64,000 nt of DNA from Cepaea nemoralis (taxonomy: Eukaryota > Mollusca > Gastropoda > Stylommatophora > Helicidae). A program made the translations under genes and the position numbers. Under the pieces are notes generated by a model. The model made no database searches, was not told the origin of the DNA, and saw only the letters and a list, made by a program, of their open reading frames with translations. The stretch is taken from contig JACEFZ010001418.1 of assembly GCA_014155875.1 (NCBI GenBank), forward strand, positions 44,552 through 108,551, read 5' to 3'. Positions 11,601 through 21,045 of the stretch are shown here, one piece after another (position 1 is the stretch's first letter; every line of letters begins with the position of its first letter).

Positions 11601-14035
11601 GTATGTGTGTGATTGTGTGATTCTAGTTGTGATGGTATTGTGTGTGTGTGATTGTGTGATTCTGGTTGTGATGGTATTGTGTGATTGTGTGATTCTAGTT
11701 GTGATGGTATTGTGTGTGTGTGATTGTGTGATTCTGGTTGTGATGGTATTGTGTGTGTGTGTGTGTGATTGTGTGATTCTAGTTGTGATGGTATTGTGTG
11801 TGTATGATTGTGTGATTCTGGTTGTGATGGTATTGTGTGATTGTGTGATTCTAGTTGTGATGGTATTGTGTGTGTGTGTTTGTGTGATTCTAGTTGTGAT
11901 GGTATTGTGTGTGTGTGATTCTAGTTGTGATGGTATTGTGTGTGTGTGATTGTGTGATTCTGGTTGTGATGGTATTGTGTGTGTGTGATTGTGTGATTCT
12001 AGTTGTGATGGTATTGTGTGTGTGTGATTGTGTGATTCTGGTTGTGATGGTATTGTGTGTGTGTGATTGTGTGATTCTAGTTGTGGTGGTATTGTGTGTG
12101 TGTGATTGTGTGATTCTAGTTGTGATGGTATTGTGTGTGTGTGATTGTGTGATTCTGGTTGTGATGGTATTGTGTGTGTGTGATTGTGTGATTCTAGTTG
12201 TGATGGTATTGTGTGTGTGTGTGATTGTGTGATTCTGGTTGTGATGGTATTGTGTGTGTGTGATTGTGTGATTCTAGTTGTGATGGTATTGTGTGTGTGT
12301 GATTGTGTGATTCTAGTTGTGATGGTATTGTGTGTGTGTGATTGTGTGATTCTAGTTGTGATGGTATTGTGTGTGTGTGATTGTGTGATTCTGGTTGTGA
12401 TGGTATTGTGTGTGTGTGATTGTGTGATTCTAGTTGTGATGGTATTGTGTGTGTGATTGTGTGATTCTGGTTGTGATGGTATTGTGTGTGTGTGATTGTG
12501 TGATTCTAGTTGTGATGGTATTGTGTGTGTGTGATTGTGATGGTATTGTGTGTGTGTGATTGTGTGATTCTAGTTGTGATGGTATTGTGTGTGTGTGATT
12601 GTGATTCTAGTTGTGATGGTATTGTGTGTGTGAGATTGTGTGATTCTAGTTGTGATGGTATTGTGTGTGTGTGATTGTGTGATTCTGGTTTGATGGTATT
12701 GTGTGTGTGTGTGTGATTGTGATTCTGGTTGTGATGGTATTGTGTGTGTGTGTGATTCTAGTTGTGATGGTATTGTGTGTGTGTGATTGTGTGATTCTAG
12801 TTGTGATGGTATTGTGTGTGATTGTGTGATTCTAGTTGTGATGGTATTGTGTGTGTGTGATTGTGTGATTCTAGTTGTGATGGTATTGTGTGTGTGTGAT
12901 TGTGTGATTCTGGTTGTGATGGTATTGTGTGTGTGTGATTGTGTGATTCTAGTTGTGATGGCATTGTGTGTGTGTGATTGTGTGATTCTAGTTGTGATGG
13001 TATTGTGTGTGTGTGATTGTGTGATTCTAGTTGTGATGGTATTGTGTGTGTGTGTGATTGTGTGATTCTAGTTGTGATGGTATTGTGTGTGTGTGATTGT
13101 GTGATTCTAGTTGTGATGGTATTGTATGTGTGTGATTGTGTGATTCTAGTTGTGATGGTATTGTGTGTGTGTGATTGTGTGATTCTGGTTGTGATGGTAT
13201 TGTGTGTGTGTGATTGTGTGATTCTATTTGTGATGGTATTGTGTGTGTGTGATTGTGTGATTCTGGTTGTGATGGTATTGTGTGTGTGTGATTGTGTGAT
13301 TCTAGTTGTGATGGTATTGTGTGTGTATGATTGTGTGATTCTGGTTGTGATGGTATTGTGTGTGTGTGATTGTGTGATTCTAGTTGTGATGGTATTGTGT
13401 GTGTGTGATTGTGTGATTCTAGTTGTGATGGTATTGTGTGTGTGTGATTCTAGTTGTGATGGTATTGTGTGTGTGTGATTGTGTGATTCTGGTTGTGATG
13501 GTATTGTGTGTGTGATTGTGTGATTCTAGTTGTGATGGTATTGTGTGTGTGATTGTGTGATTCTGGTTGTGATGGTATTGTGTGTGTGTGATTGTGTGAT
13601 TCTGGTTGTGATCATATTGTGATTGTGTGATTCTAGTTGTGATGGTATTGTGTGTGTGTGATTGTGTGATTCTGGTTGTGATGGTATTGTGTGTGTGTGT
13701 GTGTGAATTGTGTGATTCTAGTTGTGATGGTATTGTGTGTGTGTGATTGTGTGATTCTGGTTGTGATGGTATTGTGTGTGTGTGATTGTGTGATTCTAGT
13801 TGTGATGGTATTGTGTGTGTGTGATTGTGTGATTCTAGTTGTGATGGTATTGTGTGTGTGTGATTGTGTGATTCTAGTTGTGATGGTATTGTGTGTGTGT
13901 GATTGTGTGATTCTAGTTGTGATGGTATTGTGTGTGTGTGATTGTGTGTTTCTAGTTGTGATGGTATTGTGATTGTGTGATTCTAGTTGTGATGGTATTG
14001 TGTGTGTGTGATTGTGTGATTCTGGTTGTGATGGT

Positions 14036-14070
<35 letters not shown>

Positions 14071-15170
14071 TGTGTGATTCTAGTTGTGATGGTATTGTGT
14101 GTGTGTGATTGTGTGATTCTGGTTGTGATGGTATTGTGTGTGTGTGATTGTGTGATTCTAGTTGTGATGGTATTGTGTGTGTGTGATTGTGTGATTCTAG
14201 TTGTGATGGTATTGTGTGTGTGTGATTGTGTGATTCTAGTTGTGATGGTATTGTGTGTGTGTGATTGTGTGATTCTAGTTGTGATGGTATTGTGTGTGTG
14301 TGATTGTGTGATTCTAGTTGTGATGGTATTGTGTGTGTGTGATTGTGTGATTCTGGTTGTGATGGTATTGTGTGTGTGTGATTGTGTGATTCTAGTTGTG
14401 ATGGTATTGTGTGTGTATGATTGTGTGATTGTGGTTGTGATGGTATTGTGTGTGTGTGATTGTGTGATTCTAGTTGTGATGGTATTGTGTGTGTTTGTGA
14501 TTGTGGTTGTGATGGTATTGTGTGTGTGATTGTGTGATTCTAGTTGTGATGGTATTGTGTGTGTGTGATTGTGTGATTGTGGTTGTGATGGTATTGTGTG
14601 TGTGTGTGATTGTGTGATTCTAGTTGTGATGGTATTGTGTGTGTTTGATTGTGTGATTCTAGTTGTGATGGTATTGTGTGTGTGTGATTGTGTGATTCTA
14701 GTTGTGATGGTATTGTGTGTGTGATATTGTGTGATTCTAGTTGTGATGGTATTGTGTGTGTGTGATTGTGTGATTCTAGTTGTGATGGTATTGTGTGTGT
14801 GTGATTGTGTGATTCTAGTTGTGATGGTATTGTGTGTGTGTGATTGTGTGTTTCTAGTTGTGATGGTATTGTGTGTGTGTGATTGTGTGATTCTAGTTGT
14901 GATGGTATTGTGTGTGTGTGATTGTGTGTTTCTAGTTGTGATGGTATTGTGTGTGATTGTGTGATTCTAGTTGTGATGGTATTGTGTGTGTGTGATTGTG
15001 TGATTCTAGTTGTGATGGTATTGTGTGTGTGTGTGATTGTGTGATTCTAGTTGTGATGGTATTGTGTGTGTGATTGTGTGTTTCTAGTTGTGATGGTATT
15101 GTGTGTGTGTGATTGTGTGATTGTGGTTGTGATGGTATTGTGTGTGTGTGATTGTGGTTGTGATGGTATT
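8690..15170 (+). repeat. 39-bp GU-rich minisatellite, about 165 copies
   Basis: The unit is 39 bp: a (gt)n run, then gattgtgtgattctagttg, then tgatggtatt. A single A/G variant (ctagt versus ctggt) alternates along the array in patterns that recur. The marker gtgtgtatgattgtgtg also recurs (about 9660, 10470, 11220, 11800, 13325, 14415), which indicates duplication of blocks of several units. Two long TG runs each followed by gaattgtgtg, near 13690 and 14040, mark a block duplicated about 355 bp apart. Long open frames (CDCVILVVMVLCV repeats) follow from the period being a multiple of 3. Confidence 0.93.
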
Positions 15171-15760
15171 GCATGGTTGTTTGTATGGTCAAGTGTACTT
15201 ACTGACTACATGTCATGAGTTGTTTGTGTGGTCAAGTGTACTTACTGACTACATGTCATGAGTTGTTTGTGTGGTCAACTGTGCTTACTGACTACATGTC
15301 ATGAGTTGTTTGTGTGGTCAAGTGTACTTACTGACTACATGTCATGAGTTGTTTGTGTGGTCAACTGTGCTTACTGACTACATGTCATGAGTTGTTTGTA
15401 TGGTCAACTGTGCTTACTGACTACATGTCATGAGTTGTTTGTGTGGTCAACTGTGCTTACTGACTACATGTCATGAGTTGTTTGTGTGGTCAACTGTACT
15501 TAATGACATGTCATGAGTTTTTTGTATGGTCAACTGTACTTACTGACTACATGTCATGAGTTGTTTGTATGGTCAACTGTGCTTACTGACTACATGTCAT
15601 GAGTTGTTTGTGTGGTCAACTGTACTTAATGACTACATGTCATGAGTTTTTTGTATGGTAAATTGTGCTTACTGACATGTCATGAGTTGTTTGTATGGTC
15701 AAGTGTACTTACTGACATGTCATGAGTTGTTTGTGTGGTCAACTGTACTTATTGACTACA
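15171..15760 (+). repeat. 43-bp array immediately upstream of exon 2
   Basis: About 13 copies of a 43-bp unit with cttactgactacatgtcatg and agttgtttgtgtggtcaa; two or three units are a few bases shorter. Unlike the arrays at exons 1, 4 and 5, the unit does not contain a splice site. The last copy runs to within about 20 bases of exon 2, and ctgac or ttgac in the unit could serve as branch points. Confidence 0.9.
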
Positions 15761-15781
15761 TGTCATGGGTTTATTTTTCAG

Positions 15782-18145
15782 ATTCTTTACCTGAGGATGC
15801 CCTGCACCTGGTGATTGAGGACCTGCTGGTGACACGATATGATCGCACAACCAGCAACCAGAAGAGCATGCACAGTCTTATTGATGATCTGGGTCTGTGT
15901 GTCGCAGCGCTGGAGTCTGGCATCATGACATATAGCAGCCAGGAGCAGATGGCAGCCTTGGACCGCTTCAATGTGATCTTCCAGAAGTATGTGGATAAAT
16001 CTTCCCTGACGGGCACAGAGCGAGGCAGTCCTGATGGAGGCTCTGATCTGGATGTTGAGAATGAGACAGATCACGGGACATTTGTCAGAGTGGAAGATGA
16101 TATATACTTCAAGAGAAGTGGGCCCTTGGAAGTGAAACCAGTGGATAAAAGTTCAGTTCTGCGAGCTCATCAGGGAAGTGACATGTCGCCTCCGGTTGAC
16201 ATGAACTTTGTGTCTGCCCTGTCGGTTGATGGGTGGAATTATACTTGGGATGAGGAAAACAAACATCAGCGTCAACCTCTGTCGGATATTTCGCTTCAGG
16301 CCAGCTGTCCTATGAGCCCAGACTCTAGTAGCCACATGCTCCAGGGCAAACACATCAGCTCATTCACGGAGTCTGACCTTCAGAACATAGACTGTGCATC
16401 CCTAACCGAAGATGAGATGATGGTCTATGCTCAAGCGTTGAGCAGATTTACTTATGCGAAGGAGCAGGCCCCAGTGGTTGACTCGCCTGATCACCCTCCA
16501 GACGATGCTGAAACTATACACCAGATCTCCCCCTGTGACTCGCCTGATCACCCTCCAGACGATGCTGAAACTATACACCAGATCTCCCCCTGTGACTCGC
16601 CTGATCACCCTCCAGATGGTGCTGAAACATTACACCAGAACTCACCCTGTGACCTGGACTGCTTACCGAAGGAGCCCACTTGTTCAGACGGTGCTGAAAG
16701 TGAAGCACAACTGCCAGATACCAGTGGCAGATCACCAGTAGCAAGTGACCAATCCCAGATATGTTCACCCACGTCTGCTGGCCACATGTCTGTGGATTCC
16801 CAGTCTCTGCACACATCTGACATGGAAGCAGATCAAGAGTGCAGTATGCTCTGCCATGAAGCGTTAGGCGATTCAGAAGAGAGTCAGGGAAATCCGTACG
16901 ATTCTGACTGCAAGAGATCACCACAGATTAGCACTGCACAGAACAAAGTTGATCAAGCAGACCAGCCATTGATGGGTTCAGACGTAGTCTCTGTCACACA
17001 CTGTGTATCTTGTGGGAATGTCTGCTCAACTGTGTGTACTGTCTGTGGTGCCTTAGATCAAACTGATTTCAGTTCCCAACCGCTGGATGCTAGCTTTTCC
17101 ACTCCAGCAGCTGAAACTGTTACATCTGATAGGTCCAGAGATTCTTCAGTGGTACCCAGTGAGAAGGCATCCGAGACAAGTGATGATAATTCCCTAGGAC
17201 AACACTGTGTTGCTGGAATTACATCAATAGATTCTCCCCTGCCTGGCACAGCGGGCAAATTGGTCACAGAAAAAAATTCTATCTCTGGCACAGCAGGCAA
17301 ATTGGTCACAGAAACCAATTCTATCTCTGGCACAGCAGACAAATTGGTCACAGAAAAAAATTCTATGTGTGGCACAGCAGACAAATTGGTCACAGAAACA
17401 AATTCTATGCATGGAGCAGCAGGCAAATCAGTGACAGAGGCTGGTGACCACAGGCTGCAGGGCAGTGGTGGTCTCAAGGAGTTTGTGTTTTCTCCCCCCA
17501 AGGCCAACAACCTGATTAAAACTAGAGACTATGCTCGCCTTAAGAGCCCTGCCTTGTCACCCAAAAAACGATCTTCTAAAGGGCCATCACCAAAGTCTGA
17601 TTGTGTGTCAAAGCGGCTGCACTACAGTGAGAAGGGGAGCCAGCTGCAACAGTGTGGTGTTGATGGTAGTAGCCCAGACCTACATAACACTAGCATGCAA
17701 GTGAATGTTGATATGTCATTCTTTGAAAACAAACAATCCTCTTTGGATGCTGCAGCCTGGAACTTGAGCCACCAGTCCACACCTCCTTCCACTAGCAGCA
17801 CACCCAGCGCCAGACGTGATAATCCAGGCCAGACTCCTGTGGATTGTGACAAACCCACCGCCACCTTTGCCAGCAAACCCACCTCCGCCTTTGCCAGCAC
17901 ACCCACCTCTGCCTTCACCAGCACACCTACCTCCGCCTTTGCCAGCACTCCAATGTTGGAGGGTTCAAAGCCATCACAAGTCAGTCAGCTGTCAGATATG
18001 CAAATTGAGGCTGTAGATACTTCCACTCCATCTCGCAACAGGAAGGTGGCCGCCAGCGAAGGCCTGCAGAATATCCAGCCAGAAGCAGCAGTCACGCCCA
18101 AACGGAAGGTGGTCCGATCATCCGCTACTTACATTCCAGGCATTG
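15782..18145 (+). CDS. Exon 2: large disordered segment of the USP37-like protein
   Basis: 2364 nt encoding about 788 residues (53-840 of the visible product), from acceptor gtttatttttcag to donor ATTG|GTGAGT. It is the only long open frame here with non-repetitive codon use. The first ~75 residues (LPEDALHLVIEDLLVTRYDR...) look helical; I do not recognise them. A UIM-like stretch, LTEDEMMVYAQALSRF, lies at about 260-275. A cysteine cluster, CVSCGNVCSTVCTVCG, lies at 460-475. CDK-type sites include SPKKR (645) and TPKRK (824), and the lysine/arginine clusters could be nuclear localisation signals. Three tandem protein repeats (19, 14 and 8 residues) lie inside. The rest is Ser/Thr/Asp-rich and probably disordered. 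In vertebrate USP37 a long insert with UIMs splits the catalytic domain; this exon may be its counterpart, which is inference. If not spliced, the frame stops at TGA 18154-18156. Confidence 0.85.
16480..16650 (+). repeat. 57-bp (19-aa) coding tandem repeat in exon 2
   Basis: Three copies start at 16480, 16537 and 16594 and encode DSPDHPPDDAETIHQISPC; copies 1 and 2 are nearly identical and copy 3 has diverged (DGAETLHQNSPC). In-frame period, so the coding frame is preserved. Residues about 286-342. Confidence 0.95.
17245..17454 (+). repeat. 42-bp (14-aa) coding tandem repeat in exon 2
   Basis: Five copies of GTAGKLVTEKNSIS or close variants, starting at 17245, 17287, 17329, 17371 and 17413; the last is most diverged (GAAGKSVTEAG). 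Residues about 541-610. The alternating K/T variant (TEKNS, TETNS) suggests duplication of a two-unit block. Confidence 0.95.
17853..17952 (+). repeat. 24-bp (8-aa) coding tandem repeat in exon 2
   Basis: Four copies of an 8-residue PTSAFAST-type unit (ATFASKPT, SAFASTPT, SAFTSTPT, SAFASTP). Ser/Thr/Pro-rich, with TP dipeptides that could be phosphorylated; function unknown. Confidence 0.9.
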
Positions 18146-18879
18146 GTGAGTTCTGAACAGATATTGGCTAATGACATCCCAGACATTTCCAGAACATTGT
18201 GTACAAGCAGTGACTGTGTATATATGACATTCATTTTTATACAAACTAGCTACTTCCATATCAGATATATTCTATTCCAACACTGGCTACATACTAATCA
18301 GAAATAAATTCTCTAGTTTCTGCTTACATATCAGACATAGATCAACTGTACAAACACTAGCTACTTATGTCATAGTTCTACACAAATAGTGGCTACTTGC
18401 ATTCTAGTTTGTACCCAGAACATAGCACTTAAGTATTAGGGCATGTGGTTTCCTGAACCAGCTGTTGGGTTAGTTCTTTCATTCGTTGGGTTGAAAGTTT
18501 CCCTCAGTCTGAAGTCTCCCTCAGTCTGAAGTTGCCCTGTGCCTTGCTAAACGGGGATACGGTTTTGGCATTTTGATTGATGCCAAACTGAAGTCGTCAT
18601 TATAACCTTGCAGCCCCTTCACTGGTGAACAGAAATCTCGCATTAAATTTGCAGTTATACGCTCGGTGTAGAAACCTACACTCTGGTTGCTTTGTTCTAC
18701 TATTGCAATTTTACATATAGATTTTTAAACGTGGAGTGTAAAGTTTTGTCTGTCTGATCATTCCTCCTGATCATTCCTCCTTGATTCCATCTTGATTGTA
18801 GAATGAGAGGTTGATTGTGATATCTGTAGCATTTCATCACAATTTTCTATACTGAGTTTACCTATTCTATCTTTCATTA
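18146..18879. other. Intron 2, left part: mostly unique sequence
   Basis: Starts with the exon 2 donor GTGAGT. About 18170-18430 has loose, decayed copies of a motif around aacactagctactt and catatcagaca, perhaps an old array. 18430-18880 appears unique. An AATAAA lies at 18303-18308, about 150 bases after the intronic TGA. I find no exon. Confidence 0.5.
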
Positions 18880-19125
18880 TCTATATTGAGCTCAGTAATT
18901 GTAATCTTTCATTGTTTATATTGAATTCATTAATTCTATCTTGCATTGTTTATATTGAATTCACTAATTATATCTTGCATTGTTTATATTGAATTCATTA
19001 ATTCTATCTTGCATTGTTTATATTGAATTCATTAATTCTATCTTGCATTGTTTATATTGAATTTACTAATTATATCTTGCATTGTTTATACTGAGTTCAC
19101 TAATTCTATTTTGCATTAAGGTAAT
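18880..19125 (+). repeat. 34-bp AT-rich tandem repeat
   Basis: About seven copies of a 34-bp unit with attgtttatattgaattc followed by a variant of attaattctatcttgc. Copies differ by a few substitutions. It is followed by about 120 bp of unique sequence before the next array. Confidence 0.88.
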
Positions 19126-19244
19126 ATTTTGCCAGATGCTAAAACAAATGTTAAAATTATAGGGAGACTAAACAATGTGCGCCAAACAATTGATATAAGT
19201 AATACCAGAAAATAACTACAAGAGCAATCAACGTGTAGAACTTG

Positions 19245-20255
19245 CCATGAGATGGCTGGCTGTGCTGCCTTGGGAGATGGCTGGCTGTGCTGCCTTGGGA
19301 GATGGCTGGCTGTGCTGCCTTGGGAGATGGCTGGCTTTGCTGCCTTGGGGGATGGCTGGCTGTGCTGCCCTTGGGGGATGGCTGGCTGTGCTGCCCTTTG
19401 GGGAAAGGGTGGCTGTGCTGCCTTGGGGTGGCTGGCTGTGGGTTGCTTGGGAGATTGGCTGCTGTGCTGCCTGGGAGATGGCTGGCTGTGCTGCCTTGGG
19501 AATGCTGGCTGTGCTGCCTTGGGAGATGGCTGGCTGTGCTGCCTTGGGAGATGGCTGGCTGTGCTGCCTTGGGAGATGGCTGGCTGTGCTGCCTTGGGAG
19601 ATGGCTGGCTGTGCTGCCTTGGGAGATGGCTGGCTGTGCTGCCTTGGGAGATGGCTGGCTGTGCTGGCCTTGGAGATTGGCTGGCTGTGCTGCCTTGGGA
19701 GATGGCTGGGCTGTGCTGCCTTGGGAGATGGCTGGCTGTGCTGCCTTGGGAGATGGCTGGCTGTGCTTGCCCTTGGGAGATGGCTGGCTGTGCTGCCTTG
19801 GGAGATGGCTGGCTGTGCTGCCTTGGGAGATGGCTGGCTGTGCTGCCTTGGGAGATGCGGCTGTGCTGCCTTGGGGATGGCTGGCTGTGCTGCCTTGGGA
19901 GATGGCTGGCTGTGCTGCCTTGGGAGATGGCTGGCTGTGCTGCTTGGGAGAGGGCTTGGCTGTGCTGCCTTGGGAGATGGCTGGCTGTGCTGCCTTGGGA
20001 GATGGCTGGCTGTGCTGCCTTGGGAGATGGCTGGCTGTGCTGCCTTGGGAGATGGCTGGCTGTGCTGCCTTGGAGATGGCTGGCTGTGCTGCCTTGGGAG
20101 ATGGCTGGCTGTGCTGCCTTGGGAGATGGCTGGCTGTGCTGCCTTGGGAGATGGCTGGCTGTGCTGCCTTGGGAGATGGCTGGCTGTGCTGCCTTGGGAG
20201 ATGGCTGGCTGTGCTGCCTTGGGAGATGGCTGGCTGTGCTGCCTTGGGAGATGGC
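19245..20255 (+). repeat. 25-bp GT-rich minisatellite in intron 2, about 40 copies
   Basis: The unit is 25 bp: gatggctggctgtgctgcc followed by ttggga. The left third carries many single-base indels; the right end is regular. It shares length and the gatg-ctggctgtg core with the 20-kb array in intron 4. About 90 bp of unique sequence separates it from exon 3. Confidence 0.93.
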
Positions 20256-20345
20256 AGTCAGATGAAGATGGTTGTATTCACTGCAACATGTATATGCTAA
20301 TTGCCAGTTTGTGTGCTGACTTGTGATTTGTTTTATTTCTGTCAG

Positions 20346-20440
20346 AAGAGAAGGAGAATGTACATCAGCAGAGGTGTACAGGAGAGAAGGAAAATGTGCA
20401 TCAGCAGAGGAGTACCAGTGGTCTGTTGCACGACCTGCAG
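20346..20440 (+). CDS. Exon 3: tandem KEN-box exon
   Basis: 95 nt between acceptor tttatttctgtcag and donor CTGCAG|GTCAGT; phase 1 in, phase 0 out. A branch-point-like gctgac lies about 30 bases upstream. It encodes EEKENVHQQRCTG, EKENVHQQRST and SGLLHDLQ (residues 841-872). Two KEN motifs stand at 843-845 and 855-857, 12 residues apart. KEN boxes are recognised by the CDH1 form of APC/C, and vertebrate USP37 is a known CDH1 partner with a KEN motif ahead of its His-box half, so position and motif agree. The exon is short, but its phases fit both neighbours and it has good splice sites. Functional degron activity is inference. Confidence 0.75.
20349..20420 (+). repeat. 36-bp direct duplication inside exon 3
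   Basis: agaagg at 20349 and again at 20385 starts two 36-bp copies encoding EKENVHQQRCTG and EKENVHQQRSTS. They differ at only a few bases. The duplication doubled the KEN motif without changing frame. Confidence 0.93.
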
Positions 20441-20449
20441 GTCAGTGCT

Positions 20450-21045
20450 GCTGTCTGTGTCTGCTGTCTGAGTCTTATATCTGCTGTGTATATCTTATAT
20501 CTGTTGTCTCTATTCTATCTGTTATCTGTATCTTTTGTCTGTTGTCTCTCTATCTGCTGTCTGTATCTTTTGTCTGTTGTATGTTTCTCTTCTATCTGCT
20601 GTATCTTTTGTCCTGTTGTCTCTCTTCTATCTGCTGTATCTTTTGTCTGTTGTCTGTTTATTGTATCTGTCTCTCTTCTATCTGTTATCTGTATCTTTTG
20701 TCTGTTGTCTGTATCTTGTATCTGCTGTATCTGTCTGTTGTCTCGCTTCTATCAGCTATCTGTATCTTTTGTCTGTTGTCTGCATCTTGTATCTGCTGTA
20801 TCTTTTGTCTGTTGTCTGTTGTCTCTCTTCTATCTACTATATGTATCTTTTGTCTGTTGTTTGTATCTCGTATCTGCTGTATCTTTTGTCTGCTGTCTGT
20901 ATCTTTTGACTGTCTATGATATATCTTATATCTGCTGTCTGTATCTGTCTCTGTATCTGCTGTCTTCTATCTGCTGTCTCTCTTCTATCTGCTGTCTCTC
21001 TCTGTCTCTATATTTGCTGTCTCTTCTATCTGCTGTCTGTCCCTT
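20450..21045 (+). repeat. Degenerate ctgtctgtatctttt array at the start of intron 3
   Basis: Loose tandem copies of tgtatcttttgtctgttgtc and tcttctatctgctg, period roughly 20-30 bp, beginning within ten bases of the exon 3 donor. The donor itself (CAGGTCAGTGC) is not visibly copied in the units. The + strand is almost free of A outside tat. Confidence 0.8.
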
